Source: Thamnidium elegans (lineage: Eukaryota > Mucoromycota > Mucoromycetes > Mucorales > Mucoraceae). From it: 64,000 nucleotides of DNA. The notes beneath the pieces were generated by a model. That model ran no database searches and was not told the origin of the DNA. It saw only the letters and a program-made list of their open reading frames with translations. Made by a program: the position numbers and the translations under genes. Each line of letters begins with the position of its first letter. Position 1 is the stretch's first letter. Below, one piece after another: positions 1 through 11,969 of this stretch. The stretch is taken from the NCBI GenBank assembly GCA_025201345.1, contig JAIXMG010000024.1, positions 372,001-436,000 on the forward strand, read 5' to 3'.

Positions 1-597
1 TCACTTCCTTCTATGTTTATGAGGCGTACTCAAAGTTTTAGTAGCGCAAACACGAATTATAATTCATCAAATATTTACTATCATGTGCAGAATAAATAGA
101 CATTATGACGGCGAGTATTTGCACTAAGTAGATTAATCATGAAATTATAACGCGTGATAATTTCTAGGTAGCAACCCATTGTGTAAGTTATCTGTAAGGT
201 GCCTGCAGGTCATTTCATTTCCAACAGGGGCATGATCTTTTATATGTACGTAAACACGTTATAAAAATAAACGCGTAAAGATACATATATGTGCGCGCTT
301 TTTTTTTTTCCTTTCTCGTATCTTGGGTTTAATAAAGGGCGTATATCACACATAGAAATGGTAATATATTTCAAGTGATAAAAGTATATTGTACACCTCT
401 TTTTGACATGCCCCATGCTATAAATATCATGCAATTTACAATTGAATTATTTCTAGGGATTAAACCTTTTTTTTTTTTTTCTGATCTGGTAAAAATCAAC
501 TACTAGAACAATAAAAAAAAAAGCTCCGTAGTATAACTCAAGATATATCATGAAGAAGAGGAGTGGTGCTACTTATTTAAAAAACCGCTTATTATTT

Positions 598-637
<40 letters not shown>

Positions 638-722
638 GCGTGTAAACCCGGGGGTAAATTTTTTTTTTTTGACGTTTTTTTCTCACTTGCAATACTTCTT
701 TTTTTTTTTTTACCAAGTAAGA
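1..722. other. Gene-free upstream stretch
   Basis: I see no credible coding sequence here. The stretch is AT-rich with several T-runs; the longest (about 601-634) lies roughly 90 bp before the MRP51 start codon. It presumably holds the MRP51 promoter and 5' leader. A reading frame continuous with MRP51 starts at 597, but it only translates poly-T into phenylalanines. Confidence 0.6.
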
Positions 723-1718
723 ATGACAACGTCTTTTGCCAATTTACTTCGTCATTCTAGACTTGCTACATACGACCGTAGTATTTCTCAAGTGTATACT
801 ACGCCTTTAAAGCGTAAAGAAATTGGTGACTGGGGTTTAAAACGTAACTTACCTACTGTTATCCGTACAAAGCATCTTACAGTTGGAGCACTTGACACGT
901 CTGAACATCAAACACCATGGGAGTCTGGAGACGGCAAAGTATTATTTGTAAAGCGTTGGAAGGAAAACTTCCCTAATTCAACAAAGCCTACACCTCGCTC
1001 TGAAGAAACACAACATAATATTGCTAGTATGACCCCTGCCGAATTTCAACGTTTCCTTCGTCAATCGCAAAAGAAGGCAAGTGCATTCCAAGAGGCACTT
1101 GCCAAGAAGGAAATGGTACCTGAACAATTATATGATTACCTTTCTGTCAGCTTTTCAGAGAATGCAGATACAGATCAAAGTGTTGTTGGACCTACTTATT
1201 CTGATCATCAAATTGGATGGGATTATCCTGTACAAGGACGTGTCTTGAACGCTGAAAGACAAGGTTCAGCAGTTGGTATTGCAGGTGTTGTTGCTATTTT
1301 ACCTAAACGTAATTCTATTGGACTTCGTAATGCTGGTGATAGAAACGTTCGCACATTTTATGTTCGTAATGCAGAATTGGATAGTCAAGGTAAACCCAAG
1401 ATTGAAGTCACTTTATCAGCCAAGGGTTCTACTTCATCTATTCCACTTTTAAACAATTATGAAAATTATGATTCAATTGGATTTTCAAATGATCGATATG
1501 AAAATAGACAATATAATGCTGCTCCTCATAACCATCATAACCGTCAACGTAGAAATAATGATAACAGCAGTATGTCTGCAGAGGATATGATTAATATGAG
1601 ATCTCGTCGTCGTGCTCAAGGTCCTGAGTCCGAAGACAACATTAAACCTAACCCTGAACATACGGATTTAATGGCTCGTATTGCTGGTTTATTAGATAAC
1701 ACCAAAGATAAAAAATAA
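723..1718 (+). CDS. MRP51: Mitochondrial small-subunit ribosomal protein MRP51 (bS1m type)
   Basis: Single-exon gene of 331 aa. The N-terminal block (RLATYDRSISQVYTTP, then GDWGLKRNLP) is the signature of the fungal MRP51 family, a component of the mitochondrial 37S ribosomal subunit needed for translation of mitochondrial mRNAs. The start was placed at the ATG before TTSFANLLRHSRL, because the in-frame extension upstream is only translated poly-T. The C-terminal third is Asn/His/Arg-rich and looks disordered, ending in a short helix-like segment (DLMARIAGLL). LMBD1 follows in the same direction about 310 bp downstream. The family call rests on recognition of the N-terminal motif; the rest of the protein is poorly conserved in general. 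Confidence 0.85.
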   Translation: MTTSFANLLRHSRLATYDRSISQVYTTPLKRKEIGDWGLKRNLPTVIRTKHLTVGALDTSEHQTPWESGDGKVLFVKRWKENFPNSTKPTPRSEETQHNIASMTPAEFQRFLRQSQKKASAFQEALAKKEMVPEQLYDYLSVSFSENADTDQSVVGPTYSDHQIGWDYPVQGRVLNAERQGSAVGIAGVVAILPKRNSIGLRNAGDRNVRTFYVRNAELDSQGKPKIEVTLSAKGSTSSIPLLNNYENYDSIGFSNDRYENRQYNAAPHNHHNRQRRNNDNSSMSAEDMINMRSRRRAQGPESEDNIKPNPEHTDLMARIAGLLDNTKDKK

Positions 1719-2026
1719 ATTATCCACCACTTGTAGAACACACACACACGCACACACACACATAAAAAAAAAGGATTGAATCGTTTATATAATAAAAATA
1801 ATGCATAAAAAGTAGAAATAGAATTATACAACTGTAGCGCTTTTTTTTTTTTTTATAAGTATATTATAGTGGGTGGCGGCATAGTCTTTTTTTGTTTTGT
1901 TTTTGTTATTATTTACGCCTTTCCTTTCTCTTTTTTTTTTTTTACAATTTTTTTTTTTTTGTATATTTAGCCTTCTCTCTTTTATATATTAGTAGTATAA
2001 ACACTGTCAAGCGTTTTTCTTTTATC

Positions 2027-3269
2027 ATGTCAGCAGTTGAAGGCATTGCATGGACGATATATGGCATAATAGCCTTTGTAAATGTTGCCTAAAAAAAATA
2101 AAGCAATACGCCTCTAAAAAAAAAAAATGCTTCCATAGACGTCATTTTTATTTAGTATAGGGTTTACGAGATACTTTCAAAACAAGTATGAAACCGAGTT
2201 CTTTGCTACACTTGTTACCATCTTGGCTTTAGGACTTATCTTTTCAACGCTTTGTTTATTACCGGTCGATATATTTCTTGTTTCCAGTACGGTGGATGCA
2301 AGCAAGGGAATTAAGAAGGCATGGGCCACAGCACAAGTTATTGAAACCATGACGTTTACAACAAGCGTAGTATACTATGGTGGGAATATATATTTAATAT
2401 GTCATGATGCATATATAACTAAAAAAAAAAGTTGGATATTTTTAAATAGTGTGTTATGGATTGATCACTTTATTTAGCTTTATTTTGATCCCTTTCGCAT
2501 ACTTTTTTTATGAGGAGTATGATGAAGATCAGTCGATCAAGGACAGAATATTTGGTGCGTTAAAGTATACCATGTTTTTTGTCATGATATCTTTCTTGTT
2601 ATCCATGTTTGGATTATTCCTTAAACCCACTACAAAGGCCCCAAAGATTGATTTAGATTGGTTCAGAAAGCTTTTAACTGATAGCAGTAAGTATTGGTTT
2701 ATTATAATTATACCAAAATATTAACTCGTGCAAAAAAAAAAAAAAAAAAAAAACCAGATGGTGAAAAAGCTATTACTTTTGTTGTAGCATGTCTTATCTT
2801 GCTTGGTATGTTGGTGTTTATTGGTTATACTGTAAGTTTCAAATACATTAAAAATAGGAGAATAAATAAATGCTCACTGAAAAAAAAAAAAAAAAAAGGC
2901 GCCTGGGTTGTCATTGTTACCTATTAGCTTAATTAAAGGGCGTAAGGGTATTGATGCAGAGAACGAAGATGTAGAAAACAGGTTAGCGGCTACTAAAGAG
3001 AAATTACGAGTACTGCGATCAAGATATATTGGTAAAAGTATGTCAAGTAAAGATCAAAGAAACTTGGAAGAATTGGAAGACGAAGAAAGGTATTATTAAA
3101 TTAAGGCTAAATGGTCATAGCGTGGCTAATTATTTTATTTAGAATACTATCAAGAAGACTACGAGCGATTCAATTGGATAAGACAAGCATGTTTTCAAAA
3201 ATACTCATGTTTCTTAGACCCTTTGAAGTAAGTTATTGACTATATATGTCTATTTTATTTCTTGACTCC

Positions 3270-3310
<41 letters not shown>

Positions 3311-4307
3311 AGTTTTTACTTGGCCTATTTTTATTGTGCGTAACTCTAGTTTTAATTGTTTCGATATTTCTGACAATGTAAGTGAATATGTCTATAGAGA
3401 CATTGTATAAATATATAGGTCAACTAACAACAACTTTTACAATATATATATAGTGTGGACAAGATTGCGTTTTCGTTATGTGGAAGTCAATGTGGCTATG
3501 TTATCAACCACCCTAACCTGTTTAACCCGATTAATTACATCTTTGTTAGATTATCCAAGATTTTCCCATTAGATTATATATTTATGGTCGGTTTGATTCT
3601 ATACTTTTTCTTGGCTACTATGTCAGGTGTAATTTATATTGGAATTCGATTTTTATGGATTACTTTGTTTAAAATTCGAAAAGGTGCTACTGCACCACAA
3701 GGATTACTTGTTACTGCATTATTATTAACATTAAGCTTATTGGCTCTAAACTATACTATGACTACGACAGTAGCACCTGGATACGCACATTTCGGAAGTC
3801 AAGTTTATGTAAATAATAATAATAATAATAATAATTGATATATAAAAATATATATAAGGTTAATTAATTAATTTTTTTTTGATATATAGTGTAATCAAAC
3901 ATTAGCAAATGGACATCGTGACTGTACTGATAATAATGAGTTAATTGTTCGATGTGACGTATTTGGACCAACAGGTATAAATGTTATATTTAGAAAACAA
4001 TAAGATTTTTATTAAAGTTTTGATTTTTTTAGATGTTTGTACACCCACTGTATCATCTACTATGATTGATAGAATTATTGTTAATACACCATTCTTTGGT
4101 ATATTTTTTTATTACTCTCAATGGGTATTCTTGGTTGTATTTTCGATTGGATTTATTATTTCACTATTTAAACGTCCTAGAAATAATGTAGATGCTGATC
4201 TGCAAGAACTCGTGGATGAAGAAGAAGAAGGATTACTGGACAGAAGAAGAAATAGTAACCGAAATAATAGTGTTGCAAGTAGTGGCTATTACCAAACATT
4301 AACATAA
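2027..4307 (+). CDS. LMBR1-domain lysosomal cobalamin transporter homologue (LMBD1)
   Basis: Ten exons: 2027-2077, 2139-2379, 2450-2686, 2758-2831, 2899-3089, 3143-3227, 3313-3377, 3454-3808, 3890-3974 and 4033-4307. Together they encode 552 aa, close to the 540 aa of human LMBD1. Conserved blocks include LPVDIFLV (about residues 58-65), the FYEEYDEDQ loop, ALKYT, LPISLIKG before a charged coiled segment, FPLDYIF (about 352-358) and the last transmembrane helix before an acidic cytosolic tail. In animals LMBD1 works with ABCD4 to export vitamin B12 from lysosomes; here it would sit in the vacuolar membrane. Introns are 52-85 bp and several are nearly pure homopolymer A. Splice choices are manual; intron 1 uses the acceptor at 2137-2138, the only one that keeps the frame open. 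Confidence 0.88.
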
Positions 4308-5932
4308 ATGCGTAATTTTTTATGCACGTTTTGATTTTACAAATTGAATAAATTGCTCTTGATCCCCCCTCTTTTATATATTATCCCTTAAAAAAAAGGT
4401 ATATCATCTCTGAGCCTCCCCTCTTTTTTTTTGTTATATTATTCATTATGTATATTTATGAATATTACTCTTTATAGCTAATACCGTAGATATTTACCTA
4501 CATCATTATTTTTAAATCACTGTCTGTATTTATTATTAGTATATTCTCTCTTTTTTTTTTTTTGTACAAGATTTTCTTGCTGCAGTAGTCTAAACTACCT
4601 TCATGGTAACACACACAAAACCATAAAACCCCTTCTAGATAATGAATGTCATTGATCGCATGAATTTATTTATTTCTTCTAAAGAGAAAAAATAAATAAC
4701 AAGGGACATTGTCAATTAAAGTAATTGACAATATGTTAAAACTGAATCGTGTATACAAAAAAACCAACTTTATACTTTTTTTTTTTTTTTAATCATACCT
4801 GAAAAAAGTTGATCTTCATTTTTTTGCATAGATAAAAAATCTAAATATATATAAAACACATGGTTTCTTCTTCATGTCTAAAGAAGATGTACGCGTCTTT
4901 TAATGGGAAAACATCGAGGCCAAATTTCCTCATTTTAACATCTACCCCCAATAAAACGAACTAGTTTTTACTATTGTATGCTTTTTTCCCCCTATTTTCT
5001 TTGTCTCTCTCTCTCGCTATCTTTTTTTTTTTCTGCTGTCTTTCCGGACTGTCGCTCCATTACTATTTTGTTCTTTATTTCCTGTAGTAAATGTCTATCC
5101 CTGCGTTAAAAAAAAATTTACTCACATATAAACTTGTAAAACTATAATTCTATTTAGACTATTACCTTACATAAATGTTTTAAACACAAAGCAGTAATAT
5201 ATTAATATATTTTCATATAAATTTTTTTTGAGAGAGCATTGTTGTTTATTTATTTTATATAAATAAAAAGGGGGTTAAGAAACTGAACGACTTAAAACAG
5301 TGGTGGTTACACTAGACTAAAAAGGAGGGGGTTGACTTTTCTTGCACTCTATTTTCAAAATAATCAAGGGGAATCCCTTTCATTAACTTTATTACATGTC
5401 TTTTTTTTTTTTTTTTTTTTTTTTCAAGAAAAAAAAAGAAGCAAACAATATTCGGATCACCTCGATTGACATATAAACAAGACCTTGTTTTCATTATGAA
5501 GTTTATATAAATAAGAGTCATTTTTTTTTTCGTATATTTTTTTTTTTCTTTTCTTCTTCTTTATCAACTCTCTTTACTGTCCTTTTTTTTAAATACCTCT
5601 TTTTTTTTTTTTCGCTCATTCTTCTTCTTTTTTTTTACTAAAAAAAAAAAGAAAAAAAAAAAAAAAAAAAAAGTCCCAATACTCTCCCTCTTAATTTACG
5701 CTCACTTTTTTTTTTAAACCCTTTTTTTTAATATTTGAATTATTTTAAACTTTTCGATAAAGATTTAAACATCAAGTAAAATCCCAAAAAAAGCAACCAG
5801 GAAAAAAAAAGCTATATCTTCTATTTCAAATCAATCCTATTCTTTCTCTCTTCCTTTTTTCTCTCAATTCAATTTCTCTCATCTCTCACTGGTAAAAAAA
5901 AAAAAAAAAAAAAAAAAATAGAGAACAATCAA
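4308..5932. other. Intergenic: LMBD1 3' flank and zinc-finger gene leader
   Basis: No coding sequence is supported. Most short frames are translated T- or A-runs. From about 5520 to 5930 the plus strand is strikingly pyrimidine-rich (CT and T tracts) and ends in a run of about 26 A just before the start codon. This is probably the promoter and long 5' UTR of the zinc-finger gene; an intron in the leader is possible. Confidence 0.55.
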
Positions 5933-7049
5933 ATGTTAACAAAAAAAAATTATTTAGAAATGTATTCCTCTTCTACTTATCAACCTACTTTTGATTTAAG
6001 CTCTGCTTCTCATTTATCTCCTTCCGATATTGATTTTGACCGCTGTTTAAACACTGGTAGTTACCAACGCCATGACAGTATTGATTACAGTCGTCGACCC
6101 AGCTATTTTACAGGCTTGTTAGGAAGTACTAATAACAATAGTGAGGCCAGTTATTCTGATCATGAACAACAAACTCCTAGCCCATTTAATAGTTATGAAG
6201 ATTATCAATACCATCATCCTCTTGACAGTTCTAACAATAAGCGTCGTCTCAGTACGTTTGTTGAATTACCTCATCTTGGTTACCAACAGCAACAACAACA
6301 ACAACAGTTAGGATACTCTACTGTCGTTAATAACTCTTGGTTACAACAAGCTACTACCTCTACTACCGGTAGCCCACAACGTTGTAATTCTTCTCCCATG
6401 ATTTATGCTAATCCTGCTGTTGATATGTATTCTCCACAAACTTATTTGACAAACCATCATCAATATAATAATAGTTATCATCCACTGTGTGCTCCTACTG
6501 TGGATTCTTCTATGATTGTGGCAGCTACTATCCCTTCTGATACCATTTATCGCGAACGTGCTTCCTCTTCCTCCTCTTCCTCTAGTGATAGCGCTTTATC
6601 GGTCAGTCCTCCTCCTACCCATCGTCGTACCAGTAAAGTTAATGTCAAATCTCCCTTGAAACCCACTCGCTCCCGTGGACGTAGAGTATCCAATAGTCCT
6701 AGTATCGCAGGTCAAAAAGTGTTTACTTGTAAACATGATAATTGTGGAAAAGTTTTTAAAAGATCTGAACACTTGAAACGTCATATCCGATCCATCCATA
6801 CTTTGGAAAAACGTAAGTAATTTTCTTTTTTTTGTATATATATAATTTATTAACTTTATTATAGCATTTGAATGTCCTTATCAAACATGCTCGAAACGAT
6901 TCTCTCGTTCTGACAATTTGAACCAACACATTCGTATCCATCGTCATACTGGAAAGGACAAGAATAATAATAATTCAACTAGTACACCTACTGCAGTTAC
7001 TTCAAGTAATAGAAGTAGCTCATTCAGTAACTATATGCCCACTTATTAA
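5933..7049 (+). CDS. Msn2/4-like C2H2 zinc-finger transcription factor
   Basis: Two exons, 5933-6812 and 6865-7049 (52-bp intron, GTAAGT...ATAG), give 354 aa. The intron splits the linker between two C-terminal C2H2 fingers. Finger 1 has C266, C271, H284 and H289 with the helix KRSEHLKRH. Finger 2 has C297, C302, H315 and H319 with the helix SRSDNLNQH. The helix pair RSEHLKRH / RSDNLNQH is typical of the Msn2/Msn4/Com2 group, which binds AGGGG stress-response elements. Both fingers use a C-X4-C spacing. The first 260 residues are Ser/Asn/Gln-rich and disordered, with a polyQ run at about residue 120 and a polyS run at about 212. A second ATG 27 nt downstream is an alternative start. The specific stress pathway is inferred from family only. 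Confidence 0.87.
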
Positions 7050-8020
7050 TTTTATTTTTACGTTTTTCTTCTTCTTTAATGCTTTATAACATTTCTTTCT
7101 TTCTTCCTCCACTCTCATCTAAGTTCTTTTTTTTTTTTTTGCATTTTTATTATACCTCTCTCTCTCTCTCTTCTTAAAAAAAATCCTCTTTTTTAATTTT
7201 ATCTTTGCATGCGTTTATTTTCTTTTTATATTATTTCCCTTCCACTTTTTTATATGTCTTTTTTCTTTTTTAACATCTCTTTCCCTTTATTTTTTTTATT
7301 TTTATTTTTTTTGGTACTTGCGACCAAAAAAAAAAAAAAAAAAAAGGGCATGAAAAATCCCCCTCCTCCCCCCTTTTCTTTTTTTCACTTCTTTTTTTTT
7401 CTTTTTATTTTTTTCTTTTTTGGCATATAATTAAAAAACCAACGCTCTAAAAAAAAGAGTTTTTTTTTTAAATAAAAAAAGCGGTTTTTATTTTCTCTAA
7501 AAAAAATATTAGTTGTGTATGTCTTTTTTTCTTTATCAAAAAAAAAAAAAATACTTTTGTCACAACATATTAGAAGCTCCTTTTTAGTTAGCCTATTTCT
7601 CTCCTTCTTAAAAAAAACTGCTTTTTTATATCACACATAAAAATCATCGTGTCAAAGAATACTATTACCATAAAACATTTGATTAACACGATTGAAATTG
7701 GTTTGTACCTCGATTATCTTTACTAACTGTTTGGATAAACTTGATATATGCCCTGTGCTCACGTCTATAAATGGGAAAATCACGCGGCTATAGTAGATGA
7801 TGTGCTGCATCAGCCGTAACTCATTTTGGGAACATTTTTTAAAAAAAAAGAAGTAAAATCTCACGCTTCCCAAATTTATTTAGCTTTGGAGTTTTTTTAC
7901 GGTTAAAAAGATCTAGACAGAGCAGAGACTTGTCAACCCGGAAATGGTAAAAAGCATTTGGTGTACTTGAATATATATATATATATATATCCAGGTTTTT
8001 TAAAACGATAGGAGGAGGTA
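7050..8020. other. Intergenic, homopolymer-rich
   Basis: Downstream of the zinc-finger gene. Contains T- and A-runs and CT-rich DNA (about 7060-7420), presumably the 3' UTR. No gene is supported. Confidence 0.5.
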
Positions 8021-8024
8021 ATAA

Positions 8025-8640
8025 ATTGGTAGTTCTTCTGAAACGACGGATGGCATATTTAAAGTTAATCTTGAGGGGGTTATTAATAAAGATGATCGCT
8101 TCAAAAGAAAAGAAAAAAATACCACCGCTAAAAGCTTTTGGTGAAATTGATAGGAAATAAAGTCCGGATTGTACTCTAGTATAACTAACAGCAACGACAT
8201 GAATTCCAAGTAAGGTATCACAACTTTAATACGTACGGGACACTCAGTTGAACGATAATTCAGCTCTTTATGCTGCAAGTATTGACGAAATCAGCGGTAA
8301 CAGTATAGGTCCTTATTGGCTGAGAGGAGCACGGAACCCACAGAATACATCTAAGAAGCAAAATGTATGCGGTTCTTCTTGGAGAAATGTTGATCGATAA
8401 TAAGTATTTTAGTTCAGTTGCTCTGGGTATTATGTTTTTTTTTGGCAGTCTACTCTCATAAAATACAGGCCTGTTCTCAATTCAAAGGTTTATAACTACT
8501 TCTGTAAAGAGAATTATTTTAATGAACTTTACCGTTTGGGTTACATCCAAGAAGAGAAAAGTAATAAGTCCTTCTTCAAAAGCACGGTCCCTCGTATTTT
8601 CGAGGGTAACTAATACGTTTGTGCTACTGGAAATCATGAG
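8025..8640 (+). pseudogene. Unidentified decayed protein-coding remnant
   Basis: Coding-looking peptides run along the plus strand but change frame and hit stops. About 8030-8145 reads SSETTDGIFKVNLEGVINKD. About 8239-8400 reads LNDNSALYAASIDEISGNSI followed by GPYWLRGARNPQN. About 8461-8620 reads KYRPVLNSKVYNYF and SFFKSTVPRIFEGN. The last two blocks share one frame, separated by three stop codons; a neighbouring frame bridges them with FSSVALGIMFFFGSLLS. Amino-acid composition and codon use look coding, unlike the surrounding A/T tracts. I do not recognise the protein. A translated search against Mucoromycota proteins would decide. Confidence 0.35.
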
Positions 8641-9962
8641 GGATTTTTTTTTTTTTGTCATGGGTGTTTTCTATCCATATACAAGTTATGACCGTAATTC
8701 GAGACAAAAGTTTATTTTATAATAATAATATGCGGTTGAATTAATTCAAATATATAGTGAGTTTTTAAATTTCTAATCTGAATTCTTGATGCTAGAAATA
8801 TTGATATTAACCATTAAAGTAATAATCATCGATCTAGAACTTGAAGATTATATAGTAAAAAAAAAAAAAAAAAAAAGTATTGCCCTTAATATAATGCCGT
8901 TTAATGTATAACAAGAAAATTTTAAATTGAATCTCGCTGATCATTTCGTCTTACCCTTTTATCCCAATTCAACTTGTGTCCTAACTTCACATGTAAAAAA
9001 AATAATCAAATAAGCACTTTTGAATACGTAACAAAATTGCATAATCCTTTATCTATAAAGGATTTTTTACTATTTTTACATCTTTATTTAAACAGTAAAA
9101 CTTCTTTTTTTAATACCGATCGGATTCTCCCGAGTGTTATTTGTTTATTTTTGGGTGGGTGGGTGGGTGGGTGGGTGGGGGGGGGTTTATCAGTCCATAA
9201 ATAAGTATATTGTATTTCTTTTTTTTTTTAATTATTTCGCACACGAGTGTAAATAACACGCGAAAAAAAAAATTTATTGTATTCACGTAAAAAAAAAAGA
9301 AAAAAAAATTTCTGCATGAAAAATAGTTTTACTTATCGTTTGCTAAATCTCCTTTTTATACATGTTTTTCATTTCCAGAAGGAAAACGATATTAGAATGG
9401 AGATTTAAATTCTAGACGCAATTCATAAATTGGAGTAACTTGGTAAAGTCGTACACAGTTTGTCTAATAGGGTACCAGTGCTATGAGTGACGTGACTCAG
9501 ATCACGGGTGAAAGACCATTTATCTTAACCATTACCGATGATTATCATGGGGCTTAAAATAGTTCAAACCATTTTCGTTCGAGATCTTTTAACTTGTTAA
9601 AACAAAATACTTTTTACCATCAAAAAAAAAAAAAAAAAAATGGGCTCGTGCGTTACGAGAAAAAAAAAAAAAAAAAAGGTACAGTGGCATTTTTTTTTTT
9701 TTTTTTTTTTTTTTTGCCTAAAAGAAAATTTGTTCTCGGCTCAAATAATATGACGAAATGATCATCTTCCCCCGGAACAACTATTCATGGACATTCGACG
9801 AAAACAGTTTTTTTTTTTTTTTTTTTTTTTTTTGTACCATTTGAAAATATATATATATAAACTCTAAAACTTTTCCTTTTTTTTTTCAATTGGGAACCTC
9901 TTTTTCTTTCTTTTTTCTTTCTTCATTTTTTCAAAACCAATAAACATCTTTTATATATATAA
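8641..9962. other. Intergenic: bHLH gene upstream region
   Basis: No gene is supported. Notable contents are the G-rich (GGGT)n run listed separately, several long A/T runs (about 9620-9640, 9661-9677, 9690-9714, 9810-9832) and a Gcn4/AP-1-type TGACTCA site at 9493-9499 inside a TGACGTGACTCA string. The last 120 bp before the ATG are CT-rich. Confidence 0.45.
9153..9185 (+). other. G-quadruplex-forming GGGT tandem repeat
   Basis: Six GGGT units in a row run into a block of nine G. Single-T loops between G3 tracts are the textbook motif for a very stable parallel G-quadruplex. It stands alone in AT-rich DNA, about 780 bp upstream of the bHLH start codon. Confidence 0.8.
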
Positions 9963-10881
9963 ATGTCACAAGACGGTAATAACTTATTCAACCAACAAGA
10001 TTTTCAATCTTCACCATTTGATGCTAGTCACGGAATATATCATACAGATATGCAAATGCAATTTGCTCCCACTGTGCCTCACCGCCAACAACCAACAACT
10101 CAACAACAACAACAACATCTTGGAATGAACTTTACAACTAGTCCATTTCAAAACCAAGATCTCATGATGCCACCTCCACAATGTAACATAACTTTTTTTA
10201 TTTTTATTATTATTATTATTGTGTGCACTATTTTGACTTAGCTAATTATTAATATATATATATATCTTATTATAGTCTCTTATAATTATCCAGGCAGTCC
10301 TTATGAGAGATCTGAATCAGTAATTCCTTGTGCAACAAACACAGGAAAACAAATCCAATCCAAGGCTGAGCGCCGAGCTGAGCACAACGCTATTGAAAGA
10401 GCTCGTCGCGAGAGTTTAAATAGTAAATTTCAACAGTTGGCTTTTGCGTTACCTAATTTACAAAATGATACTAGACCCTCCAAAAGTACTATCATTGACC
10501 GTACTCTTGATTTTGTTAGCGGAGCAGTTTTAAAAGAAGAACGTATGAACTATCGAATTAAAGAACTTGAAAAGTTTACTAGATATTTATTATCTGAATT
10601 AGATAAAAAATCCGCTTCCGTAACAACTATAGCAGATGATATTCATCATTCTCCATTGAATATACCCGCTATGATCCCTTCTGCTTCTTCTCCCCCTTCT
10701 TCTCCTCCTGCAATGGAAGAATCAAATCATGAAGACCTTGTTATTCACAGATCAATTAGGGAACGTAAATCGCCACCTGTATTTAAAAAAGAAATTACAA
10801 ACCGTCGTCCCGTGTCACGCTCATCGGTTGCTATGATTCCGAAGTTAGAATATAAAACTACTAACTGGCCTATATCTAATC

Positions 10882-10913
<32 letters not shown>

Positions 10914-11153
10914 AATATTATTCAACAACAACAATTATTGTTAGATCATCAAATGATAAAAGATAACCATTCATTAAATTTCCAGCCTCAATTTCGTCAA
11001 AATCAAGCTGCCATGTTTCAAAAGTTTCAAGATCATTCTATTACTGAAGATAATTTTATGATGAATGAACAACAACAACAACAACAACAATATGACCCAA
11101 ATTATATGCTAAATAATTCTACTGCATTCATGGAACATCAGCACAGACGCTAA
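9963..11153 (+). CDS. bHLH transcription factor with polyQ tracts
   Basis: Two exons, 9963-10182 and 10276-11153 (93-bp intron), encode 365 aa. The basic helix-loop-helix region lies at about residues 104-160. The basic part RRAEHNAIERARRESLN carries the H110-E114-R118 triad that reads CACGTG-type E-boxes (group B). It is followed by helix 1, a loop with DTRPSKSTI, and helix 2. After it comes a short leucine-containing helix (LKEERMNYRIKELEKFTRYL), possibly a zipper extension for dimerisation. The C-terminal half is low-complexity with CAA-encoded polyQ runs at about 10881-10912 and 11070-11090; the N-terminus is also Gln-rich. The precise orthologue is not clear to me. No partner gene lies nearby. 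Confidence 0.85.
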
Positions 11154-11969
11154 AATTAATTATTATTCTCACACACTGTTATACTCTCATCCCATTTATT
11201 TATATGCCCTTCCCTTCCCTCCCCCTTATATCTTTCCCAAAGTGTACATATATTTTTCTTTCTATTACTGCGCATTCTCTACCTCTCGTTTTATTTCAAC
11301 TTATTTATTCTCTTATGACCATATTTTTGCATTTTCCTCCCCTTTTTTTTAAAAAATAAATAATTCATTTCTTTTTTATTAGTAAAACTAAAGTATCATC
11401 TTTCATCATATCCAATCATGAGCTTGTAACTATGTACGTTAACAAGATTTGTAGTACATACCCAAAGGCGAAGCAACAAAAAAAGAAAAAAGAAAAAAAA
11501 GGCGGCGTTATATTTGGATAAATATCTGCATCAACCAATCACTTACAAAACGTTAGTTTTATTTTTTATCAACTGATTTGTATATTGACACCGTACTACA
11601 ATAAATATTGTTATTGATCGGGAGATACAAAAAGTCATTTTTCTTTCTGCTCTTGTTGAGTTGTAAAAATAAATGTGCATGTACATTTAGTATTGTACAA
11701 CAACAACAATAATAACATCTTTATATATATTTCAATCCCAATAATAATAATAAAAAGGATTTAGATGGAAGTTATAGCACATTGTTTACATTATTCCCTC
11801 TTTTTTTTTTCTTTTTTTTTTTTTTAGGTCCGTAAAACCGACAAAAAGTACATGTTGAAAAATGAATTTAAGATGGGGGTGGTTTTTTTTTTTTAAAAAA
11901 AAGTCTCGGATACTCCGTAAATTACACAATAATATATAAAGAGTTGGGTACAGTATTATATATATATAT
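11154..11969. other. Intergenic between convergent bHLH and MFS genes
   Basis: Contains the 3' flanks of two convergent genes. No further gene is seen; short frames here are low complexity. Confidence 0.5.

Noticed and set aside
597..722. N-terminal extension of MRP51 starting at an upstream ATG
   Set aside because: It is translated poly-T and pyrimidine-rich DNA; the conserved MRP51 N-terminus begins shortly after the ATG at 723.
7209..7430. Phe-rich 73-aa frame downstream of the zinc-finger gene
   Set aside because: Translation of T/CT tracts in a 3' UTR.
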